NCBI RefSeq assembly: GCF_013131805.1 | Contig: NZ_JABJRC010000001.1 | Coordinates: 1-64,000 of the forward strand | DNA from: Kribbella sandramycini | Lineage (GTDB): Bacteria; Actinomycetota; Actinomycetes; Propionibacteriales; Kribbellaceae | Length of the DNA stretch: 64,000 bases | Direction: 5' to 3' | Shown: positions 43,376-55,926 of the stretch, in pieces | Numbering within the stretch: position 1 is the first letter of the stretch | Layout: each line of letters starts with the position of its first letter | Notes under the pieces: model-generated | What the model saw: only the letters and a program-made list of their open reading frames with translations | Databases searched by the model: none | Told to the model about the DNA's origin: nothing | Position numbers and translations under genes: made by a program

Positions 43376-43404
43376 CGGGGGTGGGAGGATCGCTCCCACC
43401 CCCG
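43376..43404 (-). terminator. intercistronic hairpin between livJ and livH
   Basis: A perfect 12-bp GC-rich stem (43376-43387 with 43393-43404) with a 5-nt loop lies 19 nt after the livJ stop and 36 nt before the livH start. It can act as a partial terminator or a 3' stabiliser that keeps binding-protein mRNA above permease mRNA, as known for periplasmic importer operons. Confidence 0.75.
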
Positions 43405-43423
43405 AGACATGAGGTCGACTTGC

Positions 43424-44650
43424 TTACTTGGTCTCGAACGCCTTGGTCTCGACCGTGGCCCAGTCGGCGCCTTCGGCCTTGTAGACGGTCAGCACCTTGG
43501 AGGTGCTGTCGCCGTACTGGTCGAAGGCGACCTTACCGGTGACGCCGTCGAAGGAGACCTTGCCGAGGGAATCGATCGTGGCCTGACGCGCGGACTCGAC
43601 GTCCTTGGCGTCCTTCAGGGACGTCTTCAGGGCGTTGATGATCGCGTTCGCGGCGTCGTAGGAGTAACCGCCGTACGCGGCGGAGTCCTCCTTGTAGGCG
43701 GCCGCCTTGTAGTCGGCCAGGAACTTCTTACCGGCCTCGGTCGAGTCGGTCGGGGCGCCGACCGAGGTCGACAGGTCGCCGGTCGCCGTCTTACCGGCCA
43801 GCGTGATGAACTTCGGGTCCTTGATGCCGTCGCCGCCCATCAGCGGGACGTTCAGGCCGGCGGCCTTCATCTGCTGCGACAGCGGACCGGCCTGCGGGTA
43901 CTCGCCGCCGTAGTACACGGCCTGCGGGGCCGACGGCTTGATCGCCGAGATGACGGCCTGGTAGTTCGAGTCGTCCGGGTTCACGGTCTGCGCGGCGACG
44001 ACCTCACCGCCGAGCTTCTTGAACTCCTCGGTGAAGGTGCCGACCAGACCCTGGCCGTAGGCCTTCTTGTCGTGGATCGTGGCGACCTTGGTGATCTTCG
44101 CGGTCTCGAACAGGTAGCGCGCCGCGAACGGGCCCTGGACGGCGTCCGTCGTGCAGGTCCGGAAGTAGTTCGCGTACGGGCGCTTCGGGTTCGCCTGCCA
44201 GTCCGCACCCTGGGTCAGGCCCGGGCCGGTGTTGGCCGGCGAGACCTGGGCGATGTTCTTCGGCGCGAGCACCGGCTGCACCTGCTGGGCGACGCTGGTG
44301 TTCAGCGTGCCGACGACGCCGATCACATCCGGGTCACCGGCGAGCGCGGTGGCCGCGTTCTTACCCGGCTCGGTCTTGCCCTCGTCGTCCTTCGGGACGG
44401 CCTCGAGCTTCCAGCCCGGAATCGCGTTGCTGTCGTTGGCCTGCTTGATGGCCAGCTCGACGGAGTGCTGGATGCCGAGGCCCAGCGCCGACAGGTCACC
44501 CGACAGCGGGGCGATGATGCCGATCTTGGCGGTCTTGGTCGCAGACCCGCCGCCCCCGCCCTCGTCGCCGCTGCGTGAACCGCAGGCAGTCAGGGCCAAC
44601 GACGCAACGATCAGCGACGCGCCGACCCGTACTACGGAACGCTGGTGCAC
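43424..44650 (-). CDS. livJ: branched-chain amino acid-binding lipoprotein
   Basis: The solute receptor of the Liv importer. The 408-residue protein has a lipoprotein signal with LTAC lipobox (Cys23), a Gly/Ser linker, then a periplasmic-binding-protein type I fold (IGIIAPLSGDLSALGLGIQHSVELAIKQAN, GVVGTLNTSVAQQVQPVL, DDSNYQAVISAIK, TGKVAFDQYGD). The GTG at 44650 has a GGGAGGA 5 nt upstream; the open frame extends 30 codons further without signal-peptide character. It is first in livJHMGF, about 350 nt from the regulator gene. Confidence 0.93.
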   Translation of the reverse strand: MHQRSVVRVGASLIVASLALTACGSRSGDEGGGGGSATKTAKIGIIAPLSGDLSALGLGIQHSVELAIKQANDSNAIPGWKLEAVPKDDEGKTEPGKNAATALAGDPDVIGVVGTLNTSVAQQVQPVLAPKNIAQVSPANTGPGLTQGADWQANPKRPYANYFRTCTTDAVQGPFAARYLFETAKITKVATIHDKKAYGQGLVGTFTEEFKKLGGEVVAAQTVNPDDSNYQAVISAIKPSAPQAVYYGGEYPQAGPLSQQMKAAGLNVPLMGGDGIKDPKFITLAGKTATGDLSTSVGAPTDSTEAGKKFLADYKAAAYKEDSAAYGGYSYDAANAIINALKTSLKDAKDVESARQATIDSLGKVSFDGVTGKVAFDQYGDSTSKVLTVYKAEGADWATVETKAFETK

Positions 44651-45004
44651 TGTTCCTCCCATGTCTGGATAGTCCGGCCGATTCCCGGACCCCCGCGATT
44701 GCCGCGAGCACCGGCAGGTTAGGCCCTGGACAGGTTCCAAGCGAACAGCGCATGAGCTGTGTTGTGAGGTCGTTACCGCTGTAAGTATCGTCTTGCATCC
44801 TGAGACCTGTCCTAGCCCGGTTTTGATGACACAGGGTCAGGAGACGGTTCGGTAAGGTAAGGGAACCGGGCGGTCGCTGCGACATTTCGGCACGGTGCGT
44901 AACAGATTCCCACGGCGGATCACCTTCGGGTGACAATGTGTGCCCACCCGGACATCGGGGCCTCTAGCAACGACTGACGCGTCAGGCAGATTGTGGTACG
45001 CCGG
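44651..45004. other. intergenic region upstream of livJ
   Basis: These 354 nt lie between livJ and the end of the ANTAR-regulator gene, both leftward, and hold no believable gene. The livJ promoter must be here, but I could not pick a convincing -35/-10 pair. A perfect 12-nt palindrome CTGACGCGTCAG at 44974-44985 lies just past the regulator's stop. There is a T/A-richer stretch around 44765-44800. Confidence 0.5.
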
Positions 45005-45580
45005 TCAGCTGCCGGCCTCGTCGACGACCAGCTCGGCGACCTGCCGCATCGAGACCCGCTTGTCCATCGCGGTCTTCTGGATCCAGCGGAACGAATCCGG
45101 CTCGGAGAGCCCGAACTTCGTCTGCAGCACCGACTTCGCGCGATCCACCAGCTTGCGCGTCTCCAGCCGCTCCGCCAGATCCGCGACCTCGCGCTCCAGC
45201 TCGGCCAGCTCGACGTACCGCGACGCCGCGATCTCGATCGCCGGCAGCAGATCCGCCTTCGAGAACGGCTTCACCAGATAAGCCATCGCCCCCGCGTCCC
45301 GGGCCCGCTCCACCAGCTCCCGCTGCGAGAACGCCGTCAGCATCAGCACCGGCGCGATCCGCTCCCCCGCGATCTTCTCCGCCGCGCTCAACCCGTCCAG
45401 CTTCGGCATCTTCACATCCAGGATCACCAGATCCGGCCGGAACTCCGCCGCCAGCCGGATGGCCTCCTCCCCGTCCCCCGCCTGCCCGACGACGTCGTAC
45501 CCCTCCTCCGCCAACATCTCGGCCAGATCCATCCGGATCAACGCCTCGTCCTCAGCGATCACCACACGCTTAGCAGTCAC
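45005..45580 (-). CDS. pdtaR: ANTAR-domain response regulator (PdtaR-like)
   Basis: The 191-residue protein has a receiver domain (acidic pair in VVIAEDEALIRMD, phospho-acceptor Asp in LVILDVKMPKLDG, the Thr in LMLTAFS and Lys in YLVKPF) and a C-terminal ANTAR domain (about 125-188) with the helical hairpin that binds paired RNA stem-loops to prevent termination. It corresponds to PdtaR (Rv1626), partner of the PdtaS kinase. The GTG at 45580 lies 7 nt after TACAGT, so the mRNA is probably leaderless; the upstream open frame is not used. No kinase gene is in the window. Confidence 0.9.
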   Translation of the reverse strand: MTAKRVVIAEDEALIRMDLAEMLAEEGYDVVGQAGDGEEAIRLAAEFRPDLVILDVKMPKLDGLSAAEKIAGERIAPVLMLTAFSQRELVERARDAGAMAYLVKPFSKADLLPAIEIAASRYVELAELEREVADLAERLETRKLVDRAKSVLQTKFGLSEPDSFRWIQKTAMDKRVSMRQVAELVVDEAGS

Positions 45581-45641
45581 AAGGGCCACTGTATCGACCC
45601 CACACCCCCGCCCGATGCACCGAGCGCCCTGCGCCATGAGC

Positions 45642-45647
45642 TAGGAT
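45642..45647 (+). promoter_or_regulatory. -10 box (TAGGAT) for the tRNA gene
   Basis: TAGGAT lies 12 nt before the first base of the tRNA. The predicted transcript begins near 45654. No clear -35 was found. The divergent pdtaR box TACAGT is at 45593-45588. Confidence 0.5.
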
Positions 45648-45659
45648 TTTCCTCCGTTG

Positions 45660-45735
45660 GCCCTGGTACTCCAACGGCAGAGAGAGTCGCCTCAAACGCG
45701 ATACAGTGTGGGTTCGAATCCCACCCAGGGCACCA
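45660..45735 (+). tRNA. tRNA with anticodon CAA (Leu codon UUG) but a short, class I variable loop
   Basis: The 76-nt sequence folds as a full cloverleaf: 7-bp acceptor GCCCTGG/CCAGGGC, D-arm CTC/GAG with G18-G19, anticodon stem GTCGC/GCGAT with loop CTCAAAC (anticodon CAA at 45693-45695), T-arm GTGGG/CCCAC with loop TTCGAAT, discriminator A and encoded CCA. Tertiary pairs fit (T8-A14, A15-T48, G19-C56). The variable region is only ACAGT. Bacterial tRNA-Leu normally has a long variable arm, so either this is an atypical leucine tRNA or a tRNA-like RNA with another role. It is 32 nt upstream of the HTH-LAGLIDADG start. Confidence 0.85.
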
Positions 45736-45767
45736 GAACTGTCGACGCCATCTGCGAGCGTCATCTC

Positions 45768-46508
45768 ATGTACGACGCGCCGACCCGTGCCCTGGCCCGC
45801 CAGGCCATCGACAGCGGCGAAAGCCTGAACTCGATCAGTCGACGTCTGGGCATCAGCAGGTCCACCCTGCGCAGCTGGCGGGACAGTCCGGCGGATCCCC
45901 CGGGCTGCCCACGATGTGAAGGCGCTGCCCTCGAGCACCCGCCGTACGCTCACCTCCTCGGCCTGTACCTCGGCGACGGCTGCATCTCCTTCCAGGCGAA
46001 CGGCGTCCAGGCACTCCGGATCGCCTGCGACACCGCGTATCCCCGGCTGATCGATGCCGCGGCCACGGTCGTCCGCGCCGTACATGCCCACCGGCCCGTC
46101 CACCGCGTCGTCGCGGTCGGATACACGTCGATCGTCTCGTACTGGAAGCACTGGACCTGCCTGTTCCCCCAGCACGGCCAAGGGCCGAAGCATCTGCGTC
46201 CCATCGCGCTCGAGCCCTGGCAACACGAGATCGTTGCCCAGTACCCCGAGTTGTTCCTGCGCGGTCTGTTCGACTCCGACGGTTGCCGCGTTGCGAACTG
46301 GACGTCTCGGACGGCCGGCGGCGTCACCAAGCGGTACGAGTATCCGAGGTACCAGTTCTCCAACGAGTCGGCCGACATCATGCGGCTGTGCCAGCAGGCA
46401 CTCGACCAGCTCGGCATCCCGTGGCGCATGCCACGCCGCAATGCCCTGTCGGTCGCGCGACGCGAAGGTGTTGCACGGCTCGACGAGTTCGTCGGGCCGA
46501 AGACATGA
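45768..46508 (+). CDS. HTH-LAGLIDADG homing-endonuclease-like protein
   Basis: The 246-residue protein has an N-terminal helix-turn-helix (about 8-35, SISRRLGISRSTLRSWRD), a CPRC pair, then two LAGLIDADG motifs: LLGLYLGDG with D70 and LRGLFDSDG with D171. Both metal-binding aspartates are kept, so cleavage activity is possible. Single-chain LAGLIDADG enzymes recognise long DNA sites; those with an HTH are often annotated only as transcriptional regulators. As I remember, proteins of this type are widespread in actinomycetes. The ATG at 45768 begins 32 nt after the tRNA CCA end, so it is probably on the tRNA transcript; the ribosome-binding site is weak. No intein or intron boundaries are visible. 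Confidence 0.8.
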   Translation: MYDAPTRALARQAIDSGESLNSISRRLGISRSTLRSWRDSPADPPGCPRCEGAALEHPPYAHLLGLYLGDGCISFQANGVQALRIACDTAYPRLIDAAATVVRAVHAHRPVHRVVAVGYTSIVSYWKHWTCLFPQHGQGPKHLRPIALEPWQHEIVAQYPELFLRGLFDSDGCRVANWTSRTAGGVTKRYEYPRYQFSNESADIMRLCQQALDQLGIPWRMPRRNALSVARREGVARLDEFVGPKT

Positions 46509-46510
46509 CG

Positions 46511-46540
46511 AGGGCGGGCAGTTGGTCTACTGCCCGCCCT
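46511..46540. terminator. bidirectional hairpin terminator
   Basis: A perfect 12-bp stem (46511-46522 with 46529-46540) with a 6-nt loop starts 2 nt after the HTH-LAGLIDADG stop and lies 12 nt before the pyk stop on the other strand. Confidence 0.88.
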
Positions 46541-46552
46541 GGTCGTCGGGTG

Positions 46553-48004
46553 TTACGGGTTGGGGGTTCGGTAGGCGGGGGCGATGCCTTCGATGGCGTC
46601 GCCGATGCGGTGGACGCGGAGGGCGTTGGTGGAGCCGGGGATGGAGGGCGGGGAGCCGGCGACGATGACGACGAGGTCGCCGCGGTTGAGGGTGCCCAGT
46701 TCGAGGAGGCGCTGGTCGACCTGGCGGACCATCTCGTCGGTGTGGTCGACGGTGGGGACGATGTGGGTTTCGATCCCCCAGACGACCGAGAGCCAGGAGG
46801 AGACCGAGGGGACGGGGGTGAAGGCGAGGACCGGGATCTCGGTGCGGTAGCGGGCCAGCCGCAGGGCCGTGTCACCGGACTGGGTGAAGGCGACCAGGAG
46901 TTTGGCGTCGAGGCGCTCGGCGACGTCGGCGGCCGCGCGGGCGATGACGCCGCCCTTGGTGCGCGGCTCCCACTCGATCTCCTTGACCCGGGACAGGCCG
47001 TGGTCCTCGGTGGACTCGACGATCCGGGCCATCGTCTTGACGGTCTCGATCGGGAAGCGGCCGACGCTGGTCTCACCGGACAGCATCACCGCGTCGGCGC
47101 CGTCCAGGACGGCGTTCGCGACGTCGGAGGCCTCGGCCCGGGTCGGCCGCGGCGCGGAGATCATCGACTCGAGCATCTGGGTGGCGACGATCACCGGCTT
47201 CGCGTTCAGGCGGGCCTGGTCGATGATCAGCTTCTGGACGATCGGCACCTCCTCCAGCGGGAGCTCGACGCCGAGGTCGCCGCGGGCGACCATGAAACCG
47301 TCGAAGGCCTCGATGATCTCGTCCAGGTTGGCAACCGCCTGCGGCTTCTCGATCTTGGCGATCACCGGGACCCGGAGGCCCTCCTCGTCCATGATCTTGT
47401 GCACCAGCTGGATGTCGGCCGCGTCGCGCACGAACGACAGCGCGATCATGTCGGCCGGCAGGTGCAGCGCCCAGCGCAGGTCCTCGGCGTCCTTCTCCGA
47501 CAGCGCGGGGACGCTGACCGAGACGCCGGGCAGGTTGATGCCCTTGTGGTTCGAGACCGGGCCGCCGACGGTGACCCGGCAGATCACGTCGGTCTCGGTC
47601 ACCTCCTCGGCGACCAGGGCGATCCGGCCGTCGTCGATCAGCAGCTGGTCGCCGGGGTTCACGTCACCGGGCAGGCCGTCGTACGTCGTACCGCAGATCG
47701 TCACGTCACCGGGCACCTCCCGGGTCGTGATCGTGAACCGCTCGCCGTAGGTCAGCGTGACCTTCCCCTCGGCGAACTCGGCCAGCCGGATCTTCGGACC
47801 CTGCAGGTCGACGAGGATGCCGACGTTCTTACCGGTCTCCGCGGCGGCGGTGCGGATCCGCTGATAGATCCGCTCGTGCTCGGCATGGGCGCCGTGGCTC
47901 AGGTTGAGACGAGCCACGTCCATACCGGCTTGGACGAGTTCCAGGATGCGCTCGGGGGCGGCCGTAGCCGGGCCAAGCGTACAAACGATCTTTGCGCGAC
48001 GCAC
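46553..48004 (-). CDS. pyk: pyruvate kinase
   Basis: Pyruvate kinase transfers phosphate from phosphoenolpyruvate to ADP in the last step of glycolysis. The 483-residue protein starts RRAKIVCTLGPAT, and has the NLSHG substrate segment, the catalytic Lys in IAKIEKPQAV, the metal-binding VARGDLGVE, and the MLESMI, RAEASDVANAV and DAVMLSGETSVG blocks. The C-terminal domain carries the allosteric site. The GTG at 48004 fits the family's start and lies 8 nt after TAGGGT; an out-of-frame open stretch extends 15 codons further upstream. Convergent with the HTH-LAGLIDADG gene. Confidence 0.96.
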   Translation of the reverse strand: MRRAKIVCTLGPATAAPERILELVQAGMDVARLNLSHGAHAEHERIYQRIRTAAAETGKNVGILVDLQGPKIRLAEFAEGKVTLTYGERFTITTREVPGDVTICGTTYDGLPGDVNPGDQLLIDDGRIALVAEEVTETDVICRVTVGGPVSNHKGINLPGVSVSVPALSEKDAEDLRWALHLPADMIALSFVRDAADIQLVHKIMDEEGLRVPVIAKIEKPQAVANLDEIIEAFDGFMVARGDLGVELPLEEVPIVQKLIIDQARLNAKPVIVATQMLESMISAPRPTRAEASDVANAVLDGADAVMLSGETSVGRFPIETVKTMARIVESTEDHGLSRVKEIEWEPRTKGGVIARAAADVAERLDAKLLVAFTQSGDTALRLARYRTEIPVLAFTPVPSVSSWLSVVWGIETHIVPTVDHTDEMVRQVDQRLLELGTLNRGDLVVIVAGSPPSIPGSTNALRVHRIGDAIEGIAPAYRTPNP

Positions 48005-48103
48005 GTCACAAAACCCTACTCCTACAAGACCACTCGGCTGCTGGTCCACCCCCGTTACCGCTGAGTCAACACTTTGTGACGACGGCCCGCGGCGGCTGTT
48101 TCG

Positions 48104-49654
48104 TCAGGAAGGCAAGGGGTTGTAGGCGCCGACGGTGATCTGCCCGTCCAGGCCCGCGCTGACCGTCTGCAGGCCGATCGGCCGGCCACCGGTATAGGTG
48201 ATCAGCGTCATCTCCCCCGGCCGCCGCAGCGTGTAGCCGAGCGCGAACGCGTACGCCGCTCCCCCGGTCGTCCCGTTCGTGTACGTCGTCACCGCGCGCC
48301 CGTCGACCACCTTGTGGTCCGGCCCGACCTGGCGGTGCAGGTGCCCCGAGAGCAGCAGCGTCGCGCAGCCGCGGGCTGCCGTTTCGGCGTACGACGAGGG
48401 GTCGTGGACGACCATCGTCGAGATCCGCTCGTCGTCGGGCTGGGCGCAGGCGACGTCGGCCAGCCGGGTGGACTGCTCGGCGATCGTCTCGTCGCCGGGG
48501 CTGTCGGCGCTGCCGAGACCGGTACGGGTCGGGTCGCTGTCGCCGAGGAAGCGGATGCCCTCGACCTCGACCGGTTTGCTGTCGAGGACGGTGAAGTTGT
48601 TCTTCCGCATCGCCTCCTCGATATGACCGCCGGCGTCGTGGTTGCCGGCCACGGCGACCACCTTGAGATCCTTGAAGTGCTCGCGGAGCGAGTGAATGCT
48701 GAAAACTTCCCACTTCTGGCCGGACGACGAGTCGTCGCCCGCGTCGATCAGCACCTTGGCGCCGGCCACCTTCGCGACCTCGGCCGCGACCGGGTCCATC
48801 CCGATGTTGTCGTGCCGGTCGGAGACCAGCAGGGCGACGGTCTCGCCCTCGGTGGCCTGGTGGATGCGGCCGCCCACCTTCGGGACCTGGTCGCGGAGCT
48901 TGCCGTAGAACTCCGTCGAGCGCTCGTAGGTCTCGATCGCGGTCTTGATGATGCCGACGCCGCCGGTCGTGGAGAACCCGGAGGCGACCTGGACGGACTG
49001 CAGGCGCGGGTCGAGCGACAGATCGGGCAACAGCTCGGCGAGCGGGCGCCACTCGGTCGGGGCGACATCGGCCGAGCGCATCCGGGCCGGGCCGAAGATC
49101 GAGGCGATCGTGATCAGCATCGCGACCAGGACGACGACGGCCCGGTGCTCGAACCGGCGTTCGTGGGTGTGCACCAGCTCCCACAGCTCACGACGGCGCC
49201 GCCGTCCGAGCGACGTCCAGAGCGTCGCCACCGACACGACCACCAGCAGACCGGTCCCCGCGCCGGCGACGGCGTTGTCGATCGCCATCTCCTCGATCAC
49301 CTGGCGGATCCGGGCGATCTCGCCGTCGGGCTGGGACGCGATCAGCGCGTCCCGGTTGAGCAGCTCGGTCAGGTTCTCCGCGTCGGTCTCCTGGACGTCG
49401 ATGTTCACACCCAGCCCGCCCGGCGTGTCGGCCGGGATCCGCAGCCGCGGCAGCACTGCGCCCAGATCGAGCGTCGCGTGCCCGTCGAACGTCGGCGACA
49501 CCGTCGCCGCATGCGCCCCGATCGTCACCCGCTCGGAGTCCTTCGAGAACCCGAACAACCCCACCGCCAGCGTCACCACCAGCCACACCACGACCAGCCC
49601 GCCCCACGGCGCCACCGCGCGGACCCGTTTCCTCGTCACCAACCTGGCCGCCAC
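48104..49654 (-). CDS. membrane-anchored metallophosphoesterase
   Basis: The 516-residue protein has three membrane segments (about 18-36, 128-148 and 170-190), then a calcineurin-like phosphoesterase domain from about 275: SDRHDN in place of the D-x-H block, DAGDDSSS for GDxx, VAGNHDAGGH for GNHD, MVVHDPS and LLSGHLHRQ for GHxH. All metal ligands seem present. The long region between the first two helices is probably extracytoplasmic, and so probably is the catalytic part. Substrate unknown. It is transcribed leftward, with its stop 100 nt from pyk, and shares no operon with gltBD, which terminate before it. Confidence 0.82.
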   Translation of the reverse strand: MAARLVTRKRVRAVAPWGGLVVVWLVVTLAVGLFGFSKDSERVTIGAHAATVSPTFDGHATLDLGAVLPRLRIPADTPGGLGVNIDVQETDAENLTELLNRDALIASQPDGEIARIRQVIEEMAIDNAVAGAGTGLLVVVSVATLWTSLGRRRRRELWELVHTHERRFEHRAVVVLVAMLITIASIFGPARMRSADVAPTEWRPLAELLPDLSLDPRLQSVQVASGFSTTGGVGIIKTAIETYERSTEFYGKLRDQVPKVGGRIHQATEGETVALLVSDRHDNIGMDPVAAEVAKVAGAKVLIDAGDDSSSGQKWEVFSIHSLREHFKDLKVVAVAGNHDAGGHIEEAMRKNNFTVLDSKPVEVEGIRFLGDSDPTRTGLGSADSPGDETIAEQSTRLADVACAQPDDERISTMVVHDPSSYAETAARGCATLLLSGHLHRQVGPDHKVVDGRAVTTYTNGTTGGAAYAFALGYTLRRPGEMTLITYTGGRPIGLQTVSAGLDGQITVGAYNPLPS

Positions 49655-49680
49655 ACCCCCAACCTATCCGCCCACCCCAC

Positions 49681-49714
49681 CCCGGACACGCACCTTCGCG
49701 GGCACGTGTCCGGG
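49681..49714 (-). terminator. terminator of gltBD
   Basis: A perfect 10-bp stem (49681-49690 with 49705-49714) with a 14-nt loop lies 8 nt past the gltD stop. There is no U-tract. Confidence 0.8.
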
Positions 49715-49721
49715 TGTGGGA

Positions 49722-51187
49722 TCAGACCGTCAGGGGGCGGGCGGTTGGGGGGATGGGGGTGGGGAGGGTGGAGGAGCCGGTGAGGTGGGTGTCGACGCCG
49801 TTGGCGCAGGAGCGGCCTTCGGCGATGGCCCAGACGATGAGGGACTGGCCGCGGCCGGCGTCGCCGCAGGCGAAGACGCCTTCGACGGAGGTGTGGTAGT
49901 TCTTGTCGCGTTTGACGTTGCCGCGCTCGTCGAGGTCGACGCCGAGCTGCTCGAGGAAGCCCGCGCGCTCGGGGCCGAGGAAGCCCATGGCGAGCAGGAC
50001 GAGTTGGGCGGGGATGGTGCGTTCGGTGCCCTCGACGGGGTTGAACTTGCCGTTCTCGAACTTCACCTCGACCAGGTTCAGGCCCGAGACGTTGCCATCG
50101 GCATCGGCCTCGAAGTTCACCGTGGAGACGGCGTACACCCGGTCGCCGCCCTCCTCGTGCGCGGAGGCGACCCGGTAGATCATCGGGTACGTCGGCCACG
50201 GCTGGCCGGCGGGCCGGTCGTCACCCGGGCGCGGCATGATCTCCAGCTGGGTCACCGAGCGGGCGCCCTGGCGGTGCGCGGTGCCGAGGCAGTCGGCGCC
50301 GGTGTCACCGCCGCCGATGATCACGACGTCCTTGCCGGTGGCAAGGATCTGGTCCTCGACGGCCGTCCCGAGCGCGACCCGGTTGGCCTGCGGCAGGTAC
50401 TCCATCGCCTGATGGATCCCGCCGTACTCGCGGCCCGGCACCGGCAGATCGCGGGCAGCGGTGGCGCCGGTGGCGATCACGACGGCGTCGTACCGCTGCT
50501 TGAGCTGCGTGCCGGTGACATCCACGCCGACGTTGACGCCGGAGCGGAAGACCGTCCCCTCTTCCTTCATCTGCTGGATCCGGCGGTCGACCTGCGCCTT
50601 CTCCATCTTGAACTCGGGGATGCCGAACCGGAGCAGACCGCCCGGCGCCTCGGCGCGCTCGTAGACCGCGACGGTGTGCCCGGCGCGGGTCAGCTGCTGC
50701 GCGACCGACAGCCCGGCCGGCCCCGAGCCGACGACCGCGATCGTCTTACCGGTCAGCCATTCCGGCGGCTGCGGCCGGACATGCCCGGTCTCCCAGGCCT
50801 TGTCGATGATCGCGACCTCGACGTTCTTGATCGTGACCGGGTCCTGGTTGATCCCGAGCACGCACGAGGTCTCGCACGGCGCCGGGCACAGCCGCCCGGT
50901 GAACTCCGGGAAGTTGTTGGTCGCGTGCAGCCGCTCGATCGCCGACGACCAGTCGTCGCGCCAGACCAGGTCGTTCCACTCCGGGATCAGGTTGCCCAGC
51001 GGGCAGCCGCTGTGGCAGAACGGGATCCCGCAGTCCATACAACGGCCGGCCTGCTTGGTGATGATCGGCAGCAGCGCCTTCCCCGGGCCACCGGGGTAGA
51101 CCTCGTTCCAGTCCTGCAGCCGCTCGCCGACCGGACGCCGGGCCGCGACCTCGCGGCCGGTGGTCAGAAAACCCTTGGGGTCAGCCA

Positions 51188-51188
<1 letters not shown>
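49722..51188 (-). CDS. gltD: glutamate synthase (NADPH) small subunit
   Basis: GltD passes electrons from NADPH through FAD and iron-sulfur clusters to GltB. The 488-residue protein has two N-terminal four-Cys sets (CMDCGIPFCHSGCPLGNLIPEW and LCPAPCETSCVLG), an FAD-binding GSGPAGLSVAQQL, the NADPH-binding IGGGDTGADCLGTA, and a C-terminal ATPAD-like GDAGRGQSLIVWAI-AEGR segment. Length is normal. The ATG at 51188 overlaps the gltB stop (ATGA), so the subunits are co-translated. The 3' end is followed by a clear terminator. Confidence 0.96.
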
Positions 51189-55711
<4,523 letters not shown>

Positions 55712-55847
55712 TCAGGGGCTCCCGTCGTCCTACGGTCAACAACTGGCCGCGGGACAACATTGGCCCAAGCCGGGTGTCCCGAGACTACCTCATGCCGCCC
55801 GGTATCTGGACTCCGATTCCACCGCCAGGCGCGCCATCTCACGCTCA

Positions 55848-55863
55848 GTAAGCAAGCGCTCAC
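55848..55863. promoter_or_regulatory. possible TetR-type operator upstream of gltB
   Basis: The 16-nt imperfect palindrome GTAAGCAAGCGCTCAC has outer half-sites GT-AGC and GCT-AC. It lies about 140 nt upstream of gltB and 65 nt beyond the end of the next gene. The form resembles operators of TetR-family regulators. A TAGTCT box that could be the gltB -10 lies closer, at about 55790-55785. Confidence 0.35.
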
Positions 55864-55926
55864 TCCGTGGCCCTATCCTCCCAGCAAGCCTTCGCCCGGG
55901 CCACCCCTTAACAGATGAATTACGGG

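Noticed and set aside
45657-45767. N-terminal extension of the HTH-LAGLIDADG protein through the tRNA
   Set aside because: The frame is open across the tRNA, but the extension simply translates the tRNA; the HTH domain starts after the ATG at 45768.
55740-55917. Possible small gene upstream of gltB on the minus strand
   Set aside because: The frame ends in a TEREMARLAVESES-like stretch that looks protein-like, but the rest is Arg/Pro-rich noise and it overlaps the end of the VIT1-like gene.
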